A DNA stretch of 64,000 nt from JANQEU01 sp965242805 (GTDB taxonomy: Bacteria; Bacteroidota; Bacteroidia; Cytophagales; Cyclobacteriaceae), in NCBI GenBank assembly GCA_965242805.1, contig CBDETD010000002.1:5642001-5706000 (forward strand). Reading direction: 5' to 3'. A program made the translations under genes and the position numbers. The notes below the pieces were generated by a model. It was not told the origin of the DNA and ran no database searches. It saw nothing but the letters and a program-made list of their open reading frames with translations. This document shows positions 1 through 9,220 of the stretch, piece by piece (positions within the stretch are counted from its first letter, which is position 1; each line of letters begins with the position of its first letter).

Positions 1-216
1 AAGGGAATTAGGACCACATTTGCCAGCTATCTCCTTGAAAGAATCTAACCATGCTACCTGACTATACCATTGGCCAGGTTGAGGGTCAGCAATCCCGTTC
101 TTTTCAAGGATTTTCATTGCCATTGTTTTCAAAGATCCGGGGAAAGCGTTGACTGTTGTTAATACTGTTTCCCCGTTTACCTCCACACCGGAGGCAAAAG
201 GTTTAAATTGTGCCAT
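1..216 (-). CDS. Hypothetical protein, partial (C-terminus outside window)
   Basis: An open frame begins at an ATG (complement of 214-216) and runs off the left edge, giving the first 72 residues. The start MAQFKPFASGVEVNGETVL is soluble-looking, with no signal peptide or membrane segment, and continues with a helical stretch rich in M, K and E. I do not recognise the family. It lies on the same strand as the following four genes but is separated from the nearest by about 130 bases without a gene. Confidence 0.55.
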   Translation of the reverse strand, partial: MAQFKPFASGVEVNGETVLTTVNAFPGSLKTMAMKILEKNGIADPQPGQWYSQVAWLDSFKEIAGKCGPNSL

Positions 217-346
217 AACTATTAGTTGATTTGGTTGGATATGAAATTAGCCTACTAAATGAGAAACCTTAAATCGAATCAAGCCAACGGGAAAAAATCA
301 ATGATGATAATGGATTACATCACCGTTAAATACCAATCAATCCCAA

Positions 347-982
347 CTAGAACAATTTCATAAACCCTCTTATCACCATAAAAATTCCGAGACCAATGGC
401 ACCATAATAAATACTGTCACTGTATTTATCTGTTGATACCCAAATCCCCACTCCGGCGAGAATTGATCCCATTATGATCCAATAGATCCCTGTTCCTATA
501 TCTTTCTTCTCAGGGACTACCTCGAAATTGGTCATGGCAGTCATATAAACTCCGTCGACCATTTCTTTCTCCAGTCCGAGTTCTAGTAATTGTTCTTTTA
601 TCTCCCTTTCATTTTTACCTTGTTTCATACCTTCTTCAATGGTTAAAATAGCCTGGGCCACAACCATTTTGAATACCAGATAAGTGTAGATTATGTCAAT
701 CAGCTTTTCACTGACTTTGTTTTTTAATAAGTACGCCTTGATTTCATCGAATCCATCATCTTCCGGATCATCACCCCTGGTCAGTATTTCTGCTATTGGT
801 TCCCAATGTTTTTCACTCTCAGATTGCACCATTGCCATCGCTTTGAATACAAATGCAATTATTTCATCATCTGACAATCCATCTTCATTGAAAGATTCAG
901 TTATGGATTTATCATCAAGACCCATTTCACGATATATGAGTCCGGCATTAATATGATCGGTTAGGTCTTCCAGGTTGGGCAT
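347..982 (-). CDS. Hypothetical protein with C-terminal membrane segments
   Basis: This 211-residue protein has an acidic, helical first 165 residues and ends in two hydrophobic segments (about residues 167-184 and 193-210) that look like membrane helices. I recognise no family. The start at 982 is 12 bases downstream of the stop of the small membrane protein gene at 995-1183, so the two are probably co-transcribed. The domain layout, a cytosolic helical part attached to a short membrane hairpin, suggests a membrane-associated accessory protein, but no function can be assigned. Confidence 0.7.
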   Translation of the reverse strand: MPNLEDLTDHINAGLIYREMGLDDKSITESFNEDGLSDDEIIAFVFKAMAMVQSESEKHWEPIAEILTRGDDPEDDGFDEIKAYLLKNKVSEKLIDIIYTYLVFKMVVAQAILTIEEGMKQGKNEREIKEQLLELGLEKEMVDGVYMTAMTNFEVVPEKKDIGTGIYWIIMGSILAGVGIWVSTDKYSDSIYYGAIGLGIFMVIRGFMKLF

Positions 983-994
983 TGTTCAGTCCTG

Positions 995-1183
995 TTATGA
1001 TTTTTTAATTAGTAAGATTCCTCTCAGCAACAAATAAAGTCCGTAAATGATAGGTATTAAAATGTACCATGTTTGAAATTGAGTGTAGTCTCCCCACCAC
1101 AATCCTATTTGAAGAAAAATTAAACCTTTCAACAAATTGACCCAACCTGGCCTTATACTTTTAATAATTTCATCAAATCCCAT
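995..1183 (-). CDS. Small hypothetical membrane protein
   Basis: A 62-residue protein with two hydrophobic stretches (about residues 13-30 and 37-58) and a basic C-terminal end (IKKS). It sits 14 bases after the ThDP-enzyme gene and 12 bases before the 211-residue membrane-associated protein, all on the same strand, so it is likely translated from the same message. No family is recognised. Confidence 0.6.
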   Translation of the reverse strand: MGFDEIIKSIRPGWVNLLKGLIFLQIGLWWGDYTQFQTWYILIPIIYGLYLLLRGILLIKKS

Positions 1184-1197
1184 TGATTTAAGTATTC

Positions 1198-2937
1198 TCA
1201 GCCCGGGACGATTCTCCGTTTTAAGGCCCGTGAAAGGAAACGGACTTTTTCATTGAAAGGGAATCGCTTCAGGTTACTTTTAACCACTCCTTTGGTCATC
1301 ATGGTCTTTTTACTGTAATCGATCTTCACCTCGATCAGAACGGGAGAGCCCTTTGCAGAAAGCGATAAGGCTTCCGCTATCTTTGTTTCGATCTCCAGGT
1401 CATTTTCCATCTTCACAAAAGCCACACCAGTGGCCTGGGCCATACCTTCGTAATCAATTTGGCCGACAACAGCACAGGTTTTACGGTTTAATGGGATGCG
1501 TTGAAATTGTGAGATCTGACCTAATTCTCCATCATTGAACACAAAAAATAGTATCGGTAATTGCAGATCAACGGCAGTCACCATTTCAACACAGGTCATC
1601 ATAAATGCACCATCTCCAATTATTGCTGCAACCTGCTTATCAGGATTGGCTAGTTTAGCTGCTATGGCAGCAGGAATACAATAGCCCATGCAATTGAAGT
1701 CGGTAGGAGAGATGAAGTGCCTGGGAAGATCAACAGGATACAATTCAGATGCCAGGAAGGTATGTTTTCCATCATCTATGACCAGTTGAACGTCTTCATC
1801 CAGTTTGGATTTCAGCGTCTTAAAAAAATGACCTGGGGAGACTATATCCTTTTTCTTCTCCCTTAGCCATTCGGAGTAATATTTTTCATTCTTTTCCCTG
1901 ATCTTTTTCCCGACAGATTCCAGGGATCGCGAATTAGAATAGCCCATTGATGCCAGACCATGTATAATGGCATCCAACACTTCTCCTGCATCACCTTCAA
2001 TAGCTACTTTCGATTTAAAGTTCTTATCGAATACTTCAGAATTTATATCAATATGGATAAGGTTTTTGGGTGGATCCAGTCCATAGCTCCCGGTAGCAAT
2101 CTCCCCGAAACGAGCACCGACTGCAATCATGACATCGTGTTGTTCCAATGCCCATTGTCCTGAGGGTTTTCCTGATTTACCTAGGAATTCGCTGGTATAC
2201 AGAGGATGGGAGTTTGGGAATGCGCTTTTACCCTGAAGGGTGGTCGTTACAGGTGATACCAGCATTTCTGCCAGCTTCACCGTCTTTTCGATAGCGTCTA
2301 CCGCACCCCAACCTACGAACATCATCGGAGACTTTGCTCGGGAAAGTATGTCTATTGCTTCGTCGACTTTGGAAGTATCAATCTTTTTAGCCTCGTTTTT
2401 AGCCTCATACACCGGCAGCTTCCCAATGTCCTCAGAAAAGAGAAGAAGGTTAACCGGTATCTCAATGAAAACAGGTCCTGGTTCTCCCGAAGTAGCAATA
2501 TCATAAGCTTTGTAAAGCGTAGGAATAATTTCTTTATGGTCTTCGATATGAAATTGAGCTTTTGTGATTGACTTAGCCAGCTCCATCTGGTCAAATTGAT
2601 GCAGCTGGTAGCTCATTCCACTGTCCGTCCTGACTCCGCCGGCAATTACCAGCATGGGGATCCCATCCAGAAAAGCTTCCCCAATTCCACTCATGGCCTG
2701 GGTAAGGCCTGCAGCGGGGACAATGGTCAATGTTCCGATACTATCAGAAGTACGCGAAATTGCATCCGCCATAAATGCCCCGGATCCTTCATGGGTGACA
2801 AGGATAGGGGTTATGACTTTGGATTGGTCCATGGCGTCATACAACTCTGTAGTATGAGTTCCTGGGATCCCAAAGGTGTATCTGACACCAACTTGTTCTA
2901 AGGCATGAATTGCCAGTTGAGCTCCATTGAGTTTCAT
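1198..2937 (-). CDS. Thiamine diphosphate-dependent enzyme, acetolactate synthase-like
   Basis: 579 residues with the three-domain layout of the ThDP decarboxylase/acetolactate synthase family. The N-terminal Pyr domain has the activating glutamate in VTHEGSGAFMADA (near residue 50). The C-terminal PP domain has the metal and cofactor motif GDGAFMMTCVEM followed by NDGELGQI (about residues 440-475). The length is typical of a full family member. The usual members convert 2-oxoacids by decarboxylation or carboligation; the substrate cannot be read from sequence. The gene follows the FAD-dependent dehydrogenase by 4 bases, and a 2-hydroxyacid oxidase gene lies divergently beyond that, so the three may process one 2-hydroxy/2-oxo acid. 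Alternatives are an oxalyl-CoA or benzoylformate type of decarboxylase. Confidence 0.85.
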   Translation of the reverse strand: MKLNGAQLAIHALEQVGVRYTFGIPGTHTTELYDAMDQSKVITPILVTHEGSGAFMADAISRTSDSIGTLTIVPAAGLTQAMSGIGEAFLDGIPMLVIAGGVRTDSGMSYQLHQFDQMELAKSITKAQFHIEDHKEIIPTLYKAYDIATSGEPGPVFIEIPVNLLLFSEDIGKLPVYEAKNEAKKIDTSKVDEAIDILSRAKSPMMFVGWGAVDAIEKTVKLAEMLVSPVTTTLQGKSAFPNSHPLYTSEFLGKSGKPSGQWALEQHDVMIAVGARFGEIATGSYGLDPPKNLIHIDINSEVFDKNFKSKVAIEGDAGEVLDAIIHGLASMGYSNSRSLESVGKKIREKNEKYYSEWLREKKKDIVSPGHFFKTLKSKLDEDVQLVIDDGKHTFLASELYPVDLPRHFISPTDFNCMGYCIPAAIAAKLANPDKQVAAIIGDGAFMMTCVEMVTAVDLQLPILFFVFNDGELGQISQFQRIPLNRKTCAVVGQIDYEGMAQATGVAFVKMENDLEIETKIAEALSLSAKGSPVLIEVKIDYSKKTMMTKGVVKSNLKRFPFNEKVRFLSRALKRRIVPG

Positions 2938-2941
2938 ATCT

Positions 2942-4570
2942 TTAAGCTAATTCTTTTCCACAAATATTGTAGGCAGCTATCCTTGCCGATAGAATACATC
3001 CTCCAAGGAAGGTTCCTTCCAAAGCACCCTTACCATGGACTCCTCCACCCCCAAAGCCGGATGCTTCACCGATCGCATAGAGTCCTTTTAATACCTCACC
3101 CTGATTGTCCAATACTCTTGATTGAAGGTCTGTCTGTATACCTCCTAAAGTTTTCCGTGACAAAATATGTTCTCGAATGGCGATCAATGGTAAAGCCTTT
3201 TTATCATAGATCTTTTGGAATTTACACGTCCTCACACGATCGCCGCGATATTGTCGTGCATGCGCGATTCTCCTTAATTGCTCATCGTCAAAGTATTTCG
3301 GCCCTCTTTCAATTTGGGCATCGTAGGAGGAGATAGATTCTTTTAGCAAATCAATATCTACGTCATCAGAACCTGCCAACTCATTCATTTTCACGACCAA
3401 CTCTTCAATGTCGTTTGCCGTCACGAAATCGATACAATTGTCGATCATGTCCTTTACCAAAGATTTATTACCCAATAAGATACTTTTCAGGAATCCCGGG
3501 TAACTTTTTTCACGGATCGCATCATTGAACTCAGCTCCGGAGATCGCAAACTCTTTATGAGCAATCCTGAGATTTAGGATCTGCCAACTGTATTTCTTCT
3601 CCTGTTTACAGATCTGCTCTACAAGGAATCTTGTGTCGTACCCGGTAACTAGTGGGATGGGACCGATGCGCTCACCTCTGAAATTTAACCATAATGCGGA
3701 TTTAGGGGGGACGAGGCTCAATCCGTGTTCGGGTTTATCAGGTCTTGGGTGATGCACACCAGCCGCATAAGGCCACATTCGATCAAGATGAGTGATCTTT
3801 CCATTTCTCTTTTTTACCTCCTCATGAAGTGCTCCATTGCCAAATCGATGGGCTCCATTCAGGATCTTTTCGGGGGGAATACCCCATGGTTCGTACCAGT
3901 TTTCTTTAACCTTTTCGATACTTCCACCAATTCCTCCTGAGGCGATAATTGTATGCTCAGCATGAATTTCAAAGGGAGTACCTGTGGTTTCAATCATTCC
4001 TTTTACGCCATCTATTTTCGTCCCGGTTCCAACCAGTTCTTCCACTTTGTGATCAAACAGAATTTTCAGATTTTCATGAGCCTTGGGATGATTCCTCAGG
4101 TTTCGGATGAGAACATTGGCAAGTTCAAAACCAGTGCCCCATACCATGTGAAATCGAGGGTAAGAATTACCCGGTTTATGAAGTCCCCTTTCCACCCAAT
4201 GGACAACAGGGAAAAAGCCAATTTTATATTGCTTTAGCCAATAATAGATATGCTCAGTGCAATTATTAACAAACAAATGAGCCCATTTTCTAGGGATTTC
4301 GTCTTCCTGGTCAAATTGGGCCGTTGAAAGCCAATCCTTGTAGGCAAGGTCTGGGTTGTCTTTGATCCCTGATCTCCTCTGTTGTGGAGTATCAACGAAG
4401 AACATCCCCCCAAATGATTCCTTGGCCAGTCCGCCGAACTTTTCTTCCTTATCTCGATCCACAAGACACACTTTCTTGCCAAAGTTGAGTAATTCCAATG
4501 CTGAGGTGATTCCGGCTATTCCTCCTCCAATGATCAAAACTTCCGTTTTAAGGGTACTCATTGTTTTCAA
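2942..4570 (-). CDS. FAD-binding dehydrogenase (KstD/fumarate reductase flavoprotein-like)
   Basis: 542 residues. The N-terminal Rossmann motif GGGIAGITSALELL with the acidic end VDRD (residues 15-39) binds the ADP part of FAD. The C-terminus has the family signature GLYAIGEASGFGGGG followed by GTFLGGCILSAR, where the isoalloxazine is held. Proteins of this type are annotated as FAD-binding dehydrogenases related to 3-ketosteroid dehydrogenase and fumarate reductase; the true substrate is unknown. An ATG three codons downstream (MSTLKTE) is an equally good start. The gene is first in a minus-strand operon with the ThDP enzyme 4 bases behind it and is divergent from the 2-hydroxyacid oxidase. 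Confidence 0.85.
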   Translation of the reverse strand: MKTMSTLKTEVLIIGGGIAGITSALELLNFGKKVCLVDRDKEEKFGGLAKESFGGMFFVDTPQQRRSGIKDNPDLAYKDWLSTAQFDQEDEIPRKWAHLFVNNCTEHIYYWLKQYKIGFFPVVHWVERGLHKPGNSYPRFHMVWGTGFELANVLIRNLRNHPKAHENLKILFDHKVEELVGTGTKIDGVKGMIETTGTPFEIHAEHTIIASGGIGGSIEKVKENWYEPWGIPPEKILNGAHRFGNGALHEEVKKRNGKITHLDRMWPYAAGVHHPRPDKPEHGLSLVPPKSALWLNFRGERIGPIPLVTGYDTRFLVEQICKQEKKYSWQILNLRIAHKEFAISGAEFNDAIREKSYPGFLKSILLGNKSLVKDMIDNCIDFVTANDIEELVVKMNELAGSDDVDIDLLKESISSYDAQIERGPKYFDDEQLRRIAHARQYRGDRVRTCKFQKIYDKKALPLIAIREHILSRKTLGGIQTDLQSRVLDNQGEVLKGLYAIGEASGFGGGGVHGKGALEGTFLGGCILSARIAAYNICGKELA

Positions 4571-4670
4571 ATTACTTGATATTTGATCTAATATCGCATT
4601 GTATCGACCTTTTTTTGTAGTTTTATTTATACCATTGACACTAATTGCTTATTCGATAAATACTCACTAA

Positions 4671-5831
4671 ATGTCCGGATTATCCAATTGTCATAACATA
4701 GATGACCTTTGCGAGTTAGGAAGGAAAAAGGTTCCGAAGGTCCTTTTTGACTATATCGAAGGTGGATCAGAAGACGAAATTACGCTCAGACGGAATAGGG
4801 AAAGTTTTAATTGTTATGAATTTGTTCCCAGGATCTTAAGAGATGTGACGGAGGTAGATCTCTCCACTGAAGTTCAGGGAGTAAAAATTGACCTCCCTAT
4901 TATCACTGCACCAACGGGAATGTCGAGGATGTTCCATTACCAGGGAGAAAAGGCCGTGGTCAAGGCGACCCATAACTACGGCACTGCATACTCTCTTTCT
5001 ACAGTTTCAACTTGCTCCATCGAAGAGGTGTATGAAGCTTCTTCTTCAGGACCACTTTTCTTTCAAATCTATGCGTGGAGAAATCATGATATCGTGAACG
5101 ACTTTATTGATCGTTGTAAAGCTTCCAACTACGATGCCTTGATGCTCGCTGTCGATGTCCCCGTATTGGGAAAAAGAGAGAAGGACCTGAGGAATGGTCA
5201 TGGTACTCCAAAATTGAAGAGGAACACCGCACTTTCTGCCCTCTCAAAACCCGGGTGGTTGTATCGGTTTGTGACTTCACCCACTTGGGTAATGGCCAAT
5301 ATGGTGAACCACCTGCCGCATGGTGCGAAAACATCAAAAGTGATCGACGACATCAACAACCAATTTGATCCAGGTGTGACCTGGGAAGATGCCAGGAGAA
5401 TGATGAAAGTTTGGGACGGCAAGTTCATGTTAAAAGGGATTCAATCTGTTGAGGATGCGGTGGAAGCGGCCAAAATTGGAGTGACGGGGATCATCTTATC
5501 CAATCACGGAGGGAGGCAATTAGATGGAGCTCCAGCGGCTATGGATATTTTACCTGAGGTAATCCAGGAAGTGCGAGGGAAGGTTGAAGTTTTGGTAGAC
5601 GGTGGAATTAGAAGAGGATCGGATGTGGTAAAGGCAATTGCCCTGGGAGCCAAGGCGTGTTTGATTGGAAAACCATACTTATTTGGACTTGCGGCGGGTG
5701 GGCAGAAAGGTGTCGAACGTGCTTATGAGATCCTTCGAGATGAGGTTATTAAGGTGATGCAATTAATAGGGTGCACTTCAATAAAAGACCTTGACTCATC
5801 CTACGTCAGGAAAATAAATTCAATTCATTGA
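4671..5831 (+). CDS. FMN-dependent alpha-hydroxy-acid oxidase/dehydrogenase
   Basis: 386 residues, the usual length for the lactate dehydrogenase (LldD)/glycolate oxidase family. The N-terminal FDYIEGGSEDEITLRRN stretch is typical, followed by the FMN-binding APTGMSRM and QIYAW segments. The active-site signature SNHGGRQLDGAPA (about residues 281-293) contains the catalytic histidine and the arginine that holds the substrate carboxylate. DGGIRRGSDVVKA then binds the FMN phosphate. It oxidises a 2-hydroxyacid to the 2-oxoacid; lactate, glycolate or a longer acid are all possible. It is transcribed divergently from the FAD dehydrogenase and ThDP enzyme, a pairing that suggests a shared pathway. 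Confidence 0.9.
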   Translation: MSGLSNCHNIDDLCELGRKKVPKVLFDYIEGGSEDEITLRRNRESFNCYEFVPRILRDVTEVDLSTEVQGVKIDLPIITAPTGMSRMFHYQGEKAVVKATHNYGTAYSLSTVSTCSIEEVYEASSSGPLFFQIYAWRNHDIVNDFIDRCKASNYDALMLAVDVPVLGKREKDLRNGHGTPKLKRNTALSALSKPGWLYRFVTSPTWVMANMVNHLPHGAKTSKVIDDINNQFDPGVTWEDARRMMKVWDGKFMLKGIQSVEDAVEAAKIGVTGIILSNHGGRQLDGAPAAMDILPEVIQEVRGKVEVLVDGGIRRGSDVVKAIALGAKACLIGKPYLFGLAAGGQKGVERAYEILRDEVIKVMQLIGCTSIKDLDSSYVRKINSIH

Positions 5832-5888
5832 TAATTGCTCACTACTCACTGTTCATTGTTCAGTGCTCATTGTTAATTGTTAATTTGT

Positions 5889-7490
5889 CTAAGGTCTGGC
5901 CGGCCCTTTTAGCCATTGTCCCGGTTTTTCCCCGGTAAGGGCTCCTCCTTTGAGTACAAACTTCCCGTTTATCATCACATGATCAATTCCTACGGCATAC
6001 TGATGTGGATTTACGAATGTGGCTTTATCTTCAATTGTTTCAGGGTTGAAAACTACAATATCGGCGTACATTCCTTCCTTGAGACGACCTCTTCTTGGTT
6101 GGTTGAATTGATCGGCGGGCATTGATGTCATTTTCTTAATGGCCTCTTCAAGAGTTATTGCGTCCAGCTCTCTCACATATCTGGCGAGGATTCTGGGAAA
6201 AGCTCCATAGCTCCTTGGATGAGGATATCCGACTCCATAGCTGACTGGATCGCCATCTGTGTCGATCATAGCAAGTGGATGTTGTAATATCCGAATGACA
6301 TCCTTCTCATCCATCGAATGGTATATGGCGGTAAACCCTCCTTTTAGCTCCAGGTCAATAGCAAGCTTTATTCCCGTTTCCAGATTATTAGGCATTCCCA
6401 GGTCACGAGCATAATCCGCAAGTCTTTTCCCATTATAGGATTGATCAAACGGGAGTACTCGAAACTGGATCCGCTTCAGATCACTTCCGGTTCTATCCGT
6501 CATGAATATGCGTTTCATATCTTCTTCAATCCGGGAACGTTCATCGGCGTTATCCATTCTTCTTGCAAATTCGGTTTTACCTCCAGCAAGAGCCCATTGT
6601 GGGAAAAGTATTGACGAGTAGGTGCTTGAAGCCGTGTAAGGATACAAATCATGTTTTATGTCCAAACCAGCTTCGTTTGCAGAATCGATCAAAGCCAGAC
6701 TCTTTTCAGACCAGCCCCACTGTCCGATACCCGATGCTTTGTGATGATTGATCTGGGCAGGAATATTGGCTTCGGCGGCAATTCTTATGGTTTCTTTCAC
6801 AGAATTGAGCAAACCAGTAGCCTCATTTCTCATATGTGTGACATATATCCCTCCATATTCGGAGGCTACTTTAGCAAGCTCAATAACTTCTTCCGTTTCT
6901 GCATAATTACCAGGGATGTAAAGAAGCCCAGTTGAGAAACCCAATGCTCCTTGTTTCATGGTCTCCTCAACATACCATTTCATTTTTTCGAGTTCTTCTT
7001 CAGAGGGATCCACATTTTCCAATCCCAGAACCTGTTTACGTGTCCATGTGTGACCCGAAAAGAAACCAATATTTGGTGCTACTACCAGTGATGAAGCGTA
7101 CTCATCCAATGGCCATGGTTGATCATGACTGTGCAACGTAGCCATGATGGTGGTAATTCCCTGCCTGATGAAATTTTCAGCGAGTGGGTGTTCGTGAATT
7201 GTAGATTGGATGTGCGCATGGTTGTCGATGAATCCCGGAGAAATTACCTGTCCACCCACATCTATCACTAGATCAGCTTCCCTGGAGTCCAGGGTATCAC
7301 GTGAAATGGTTGATATTAGATCGTCCTTGACCGCCAGGTCTCCTTTGAAACCAGGATTCCCAAGACCGTCAACGATTATTCCATTTCTAAAAATGACATC
7401 ATATTTCGAGGAAGTTTCTTCCACCTGATCGTTTGGACGACTGCAGGTAGTAAATAGAATTATCAGGAAAAAATAGGTTAAGGTCCTCAT
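5889..7490 (-). CDS. N-acyl-D-amino-acid deacylase (D-aminoacylase) family amidohydrolase, exported
   Basis: 533 residues with a hydrophobic N-terminal export signal ending in FTTC, so probably a lipoprotein although the lipobox is not ideal. The amidohydrolase fold is shown by the metal-binding motif GFIDNHAHI (about residues 87-95), later histidines in YVTHMRNE and INHHK, and the end motif GRLKEGMYADIVVFNPE typical of D-aminoacylases and dihydroorotase-like enzymes. Known members release the acyl group from N-acyl-D-amino acids. The gene converges with the 2-hydroxyacid oxidase, separated by a short AT-rich stretch of degenerate TTGTTAATTGTTAAT repeats. Confidence 0.85.
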   Translation of the reverse strand: MRTLTYFFLIILFTTCSRPNDQVEETSSKYDVIFRNGIIVDGLGNPGFKGDLAVKDDLISTISRDTLDSREADLVIDVGGQVISPGFIDNHAHIQSTIHEHPLAENFIRQGITTIMATLHSHDQPWPLDEYASSLVVAPNIGFFSGHTWTRKQVLGLENVDPSEEELEKMKWYVEETMKQGALGFSTGLLYIPGNYAETEEVIELAKVASEYGGIYVTHMRNEATGLLNSVKETIRIAAEANIPAQINHHKASGIGQWGWSEKSLALIDSANEAGLDIKHDLYPYTASSTYSSILFPQWALAGGKTEFARRMDNADERSRIEEDMKRIFMTDRTGSDLKRIQFRVLPFDQSYNGKRLADYARDLGMPNNLETGIKLAIDLELKGGFTAIYHSMDEKDVIRILQHPLAMIDTDGDPVSYGVGYPHPRSYGAFPRILARYVRELDAITLEEAIKKMTSMPADQFNQPRRGRLKEGMYADIVVFNPETIEDKATFVNPHQYAVGIDHVMINGKFVLKGGALTGEKPGQWLKGPARP

Positions 7491-7577
7491 AGTAAGGGAG
7501 ATTTTGACCTTAAGTTAGTAATTCAGGGACTACATTCTTAATAAATTGTGAAGTAGGAGTGAGATCAGTTTAATGAA

Positions 7578-7862
7578 CTATAACACGTCTCGTAGTTCTT
7601 CGTTTTTCTGAAATACGGATCTGGCAAATGGACAAAGAGGCACGATGGCGATTTTCTTTGAACGTGCATCGTCGACTGCCTGGCGAACCATTTTCTCACC
7701 TAATCCACTAGCTCTGAAGTCATCATTTACCTCAGTATGATCAATAATAATACGGTCCGTTCCGGCTTTGGAATAGGTCATTTCTGCAACTTTAATTCCA
7801 TCAACCTTTATGAAGTATGCTCCTTTCGTTTCGGTTTCCTCGTTACTGACTTGATAGTTCAC
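7578..7862 (-). CDS. Small GNAT-family N-acetyltransferase (YjdJ-like)
   Basis: 94 residues matching the short GNAT branch often named YjdJ or GCN5-related N-acetyltransferase. Visible are the core HTEVNDDFRASGLGEKMV, in which RASGLG is the acetyl-CoA pyrophosphate loop, and the C-terminal IVPLCPFARSVF signature. Such proteins are about 90-100 residues, so it is complete. It probably acetylates a small molecule or acts on aminoacyl-like substrates; the substrate is unknown. It is divergent from the DUF418 gene. Confidence 0.85.
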   Translation of the reverse strand: MNYQVSNEETETKGAYFIKVDGIKVAEMTYSKAGTDRIIIDHTEVNDDFRASGLGEKMVRQAVDDARSKKIAIVPLCPFARSVFQKNEELRDVL

Positions 7863-7956
7863 TTTTTAAAGAGATTTTAAGTTCAATAAACTCAGAAACA
7901 TTCCTATTGGTTCGAAATCCGTCAATTATTATCTTACTCGGGCCAAACAAAAGCAA

Positions 7957-9180
7957 ATGGAAAACAATACTCTCCGTCCTACGGTTTCGAATCGAATTCA
8001 GGCTCTTGATTTTCTTCGGGGGTTTGCCATTTTGGGAATACTGATCATCAATATTCAGAGTTTCTCGATGCCAGGAGCTGCATACATGAATCCCACTGCT
8101 TATGGCGATTTGACAGGGTTCAACAAATGGGTTTGGATATTGAGCCACCTATTTGCTGATCAGAAATTCATTACCATATTCTCGATTTTGTATGGAGCTG
8201 GTATTGTGTTGGTCACGCAAAAGGCTGAGGAAAAAACCGGAAGATCTGCCGGCTTGCATTATCGGAGAACTTTTTGGTTGTTAGTGATCGGATTGATCCA
8301 TGCCCATCTCATTTGGTATGGTGATATCCTGGTACCATATGCATTGATCGCTCTTTTTGTTTACCTGTTCAGGAATGCTTCAATAAGGACATTAGTAATT
8401 ACCGGGTTTATTTTCATGAGTATCCATACTTTGCTCTATCTCTTGTTTGGATTTTCACTTCCTAATTGGCCCCCACAGTCCATTGAAGAAGCAAGGATGA
8501 GTTGGGCTCCATCATTGAACACCATCAATGACGAAATTTCAGCAATCACAGGATCGCTTGGTGAACAGATCCAAAAAAATTCCACTACAGCACTTTTCCT
8601 TGAAACCCTGGTAATGCTATTTTTCTTTATTTGGAGATGTGGAGGACTTATGTTGATAGGCATGGCGATGTTCAAATCCGGATTTTTGACAGCTTCAAAG
8701 TCAACCGGTTTTTATCGGCGTGGTTTACTCTTTGGATGGTTGATTGGTTTTCCATTAATCATTTATGGCATTTATCGAAACTTCCAGGTAGACTGGAGTA
8801 TGGAGTATTCACAGTTTTTTGGCTCCCAATTCAATTACTGGGGCAGCTTCTTTGTCAGCTTTGGATATATATGTATGATCATGCTGATCGCCAAATCCAG
8901 TTTGCTTTCCGGATTAAAAGCAAGATTGGCTGCAGTGGGTCAAATGGCGCTTACCAATTACATTACTCAATCTTTGATCTGCGTTTTGATATTTTACGGG
9001 GTTGGCTTGGGACTATATGGTCAGTTTGAGCGGAGTCAACAGGTCCTAGTAGTCTTTGCAGTTTGGATTGTCCAGATCCTGTGGTCTAAACCATGGATGG
9101 ATAAATATAGATTTGGACCATTGGAGTGGGTTTGGAGGTCTTTGACATACATGAAAAAACAGGTGATAAAAAGACAATGA
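7957..9180 (+). CDS. DUF418 domain-containing membrane protein
   Basis: 407 residues, almost entirely hydrophobic, with about ten membrane segments. The opening ALDFLRGFAILGILIINI and the following SLLFADQKF-like block (SHLFADQKFITIFSILYG) are characteristic of the DUF418/YeiB family, and the C-terminal DUF418 half contains the usual MALTNYITQSL. The family is widespread in Bacteroidota and of uncertain function, perhaps transport or acyl transfer to envelope components. The gene starts at an ATG with no Shine-Dalgarno site. Confidence 0.85.
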   Translation: MENNTLRPTVSNRIQALDFLRGFAILGILIINIQSFSMPGAAYMNPTAYGDLTGFNKWVWILSHLFADQKFITIFSILYGAGIVLVTQKAEEKTGRSAGLHYRRTFWLLVIGLIHAHLIWYGDILVPYALIALFVYLFRNASIRTLVITGFIFMSIHTLLYLLFGFSLPNWPPQSIEEARMSWAPSLNTINDEISAITGSLGEQIQKNSTTALFLETLVMLFFFIWRCGGLMLIGMAMFKSGFLTASKSTGFYRRGLLFGWLIGFPLIIYGIYRNFQVDWSMEYSQFFGSQFNYWGSFFVSFGYICMIMLIAKSSLLSGLKARLAAVGQMALTNYITQSLICVLIFYGVGLGLYGQFERSQQVLVVFAVWIVQILWSKPWMDKYRFGPLEWVWRSLTYMKKQVIKRQ

Positions 9181-9220
9181 CCTGTCATTTAGTAACTTAT
9201 ACTACATAACCGCAATCATT

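Noticed and set aside
5832..5888. Degenerate TTGTTAATTGTTAAT and CACTGTTCATTGTTCAGTG repeats
   Set aside because: Short low-complexity sequence between convergent genes; no clear hairpin with T-run, so not called a terminator or element.
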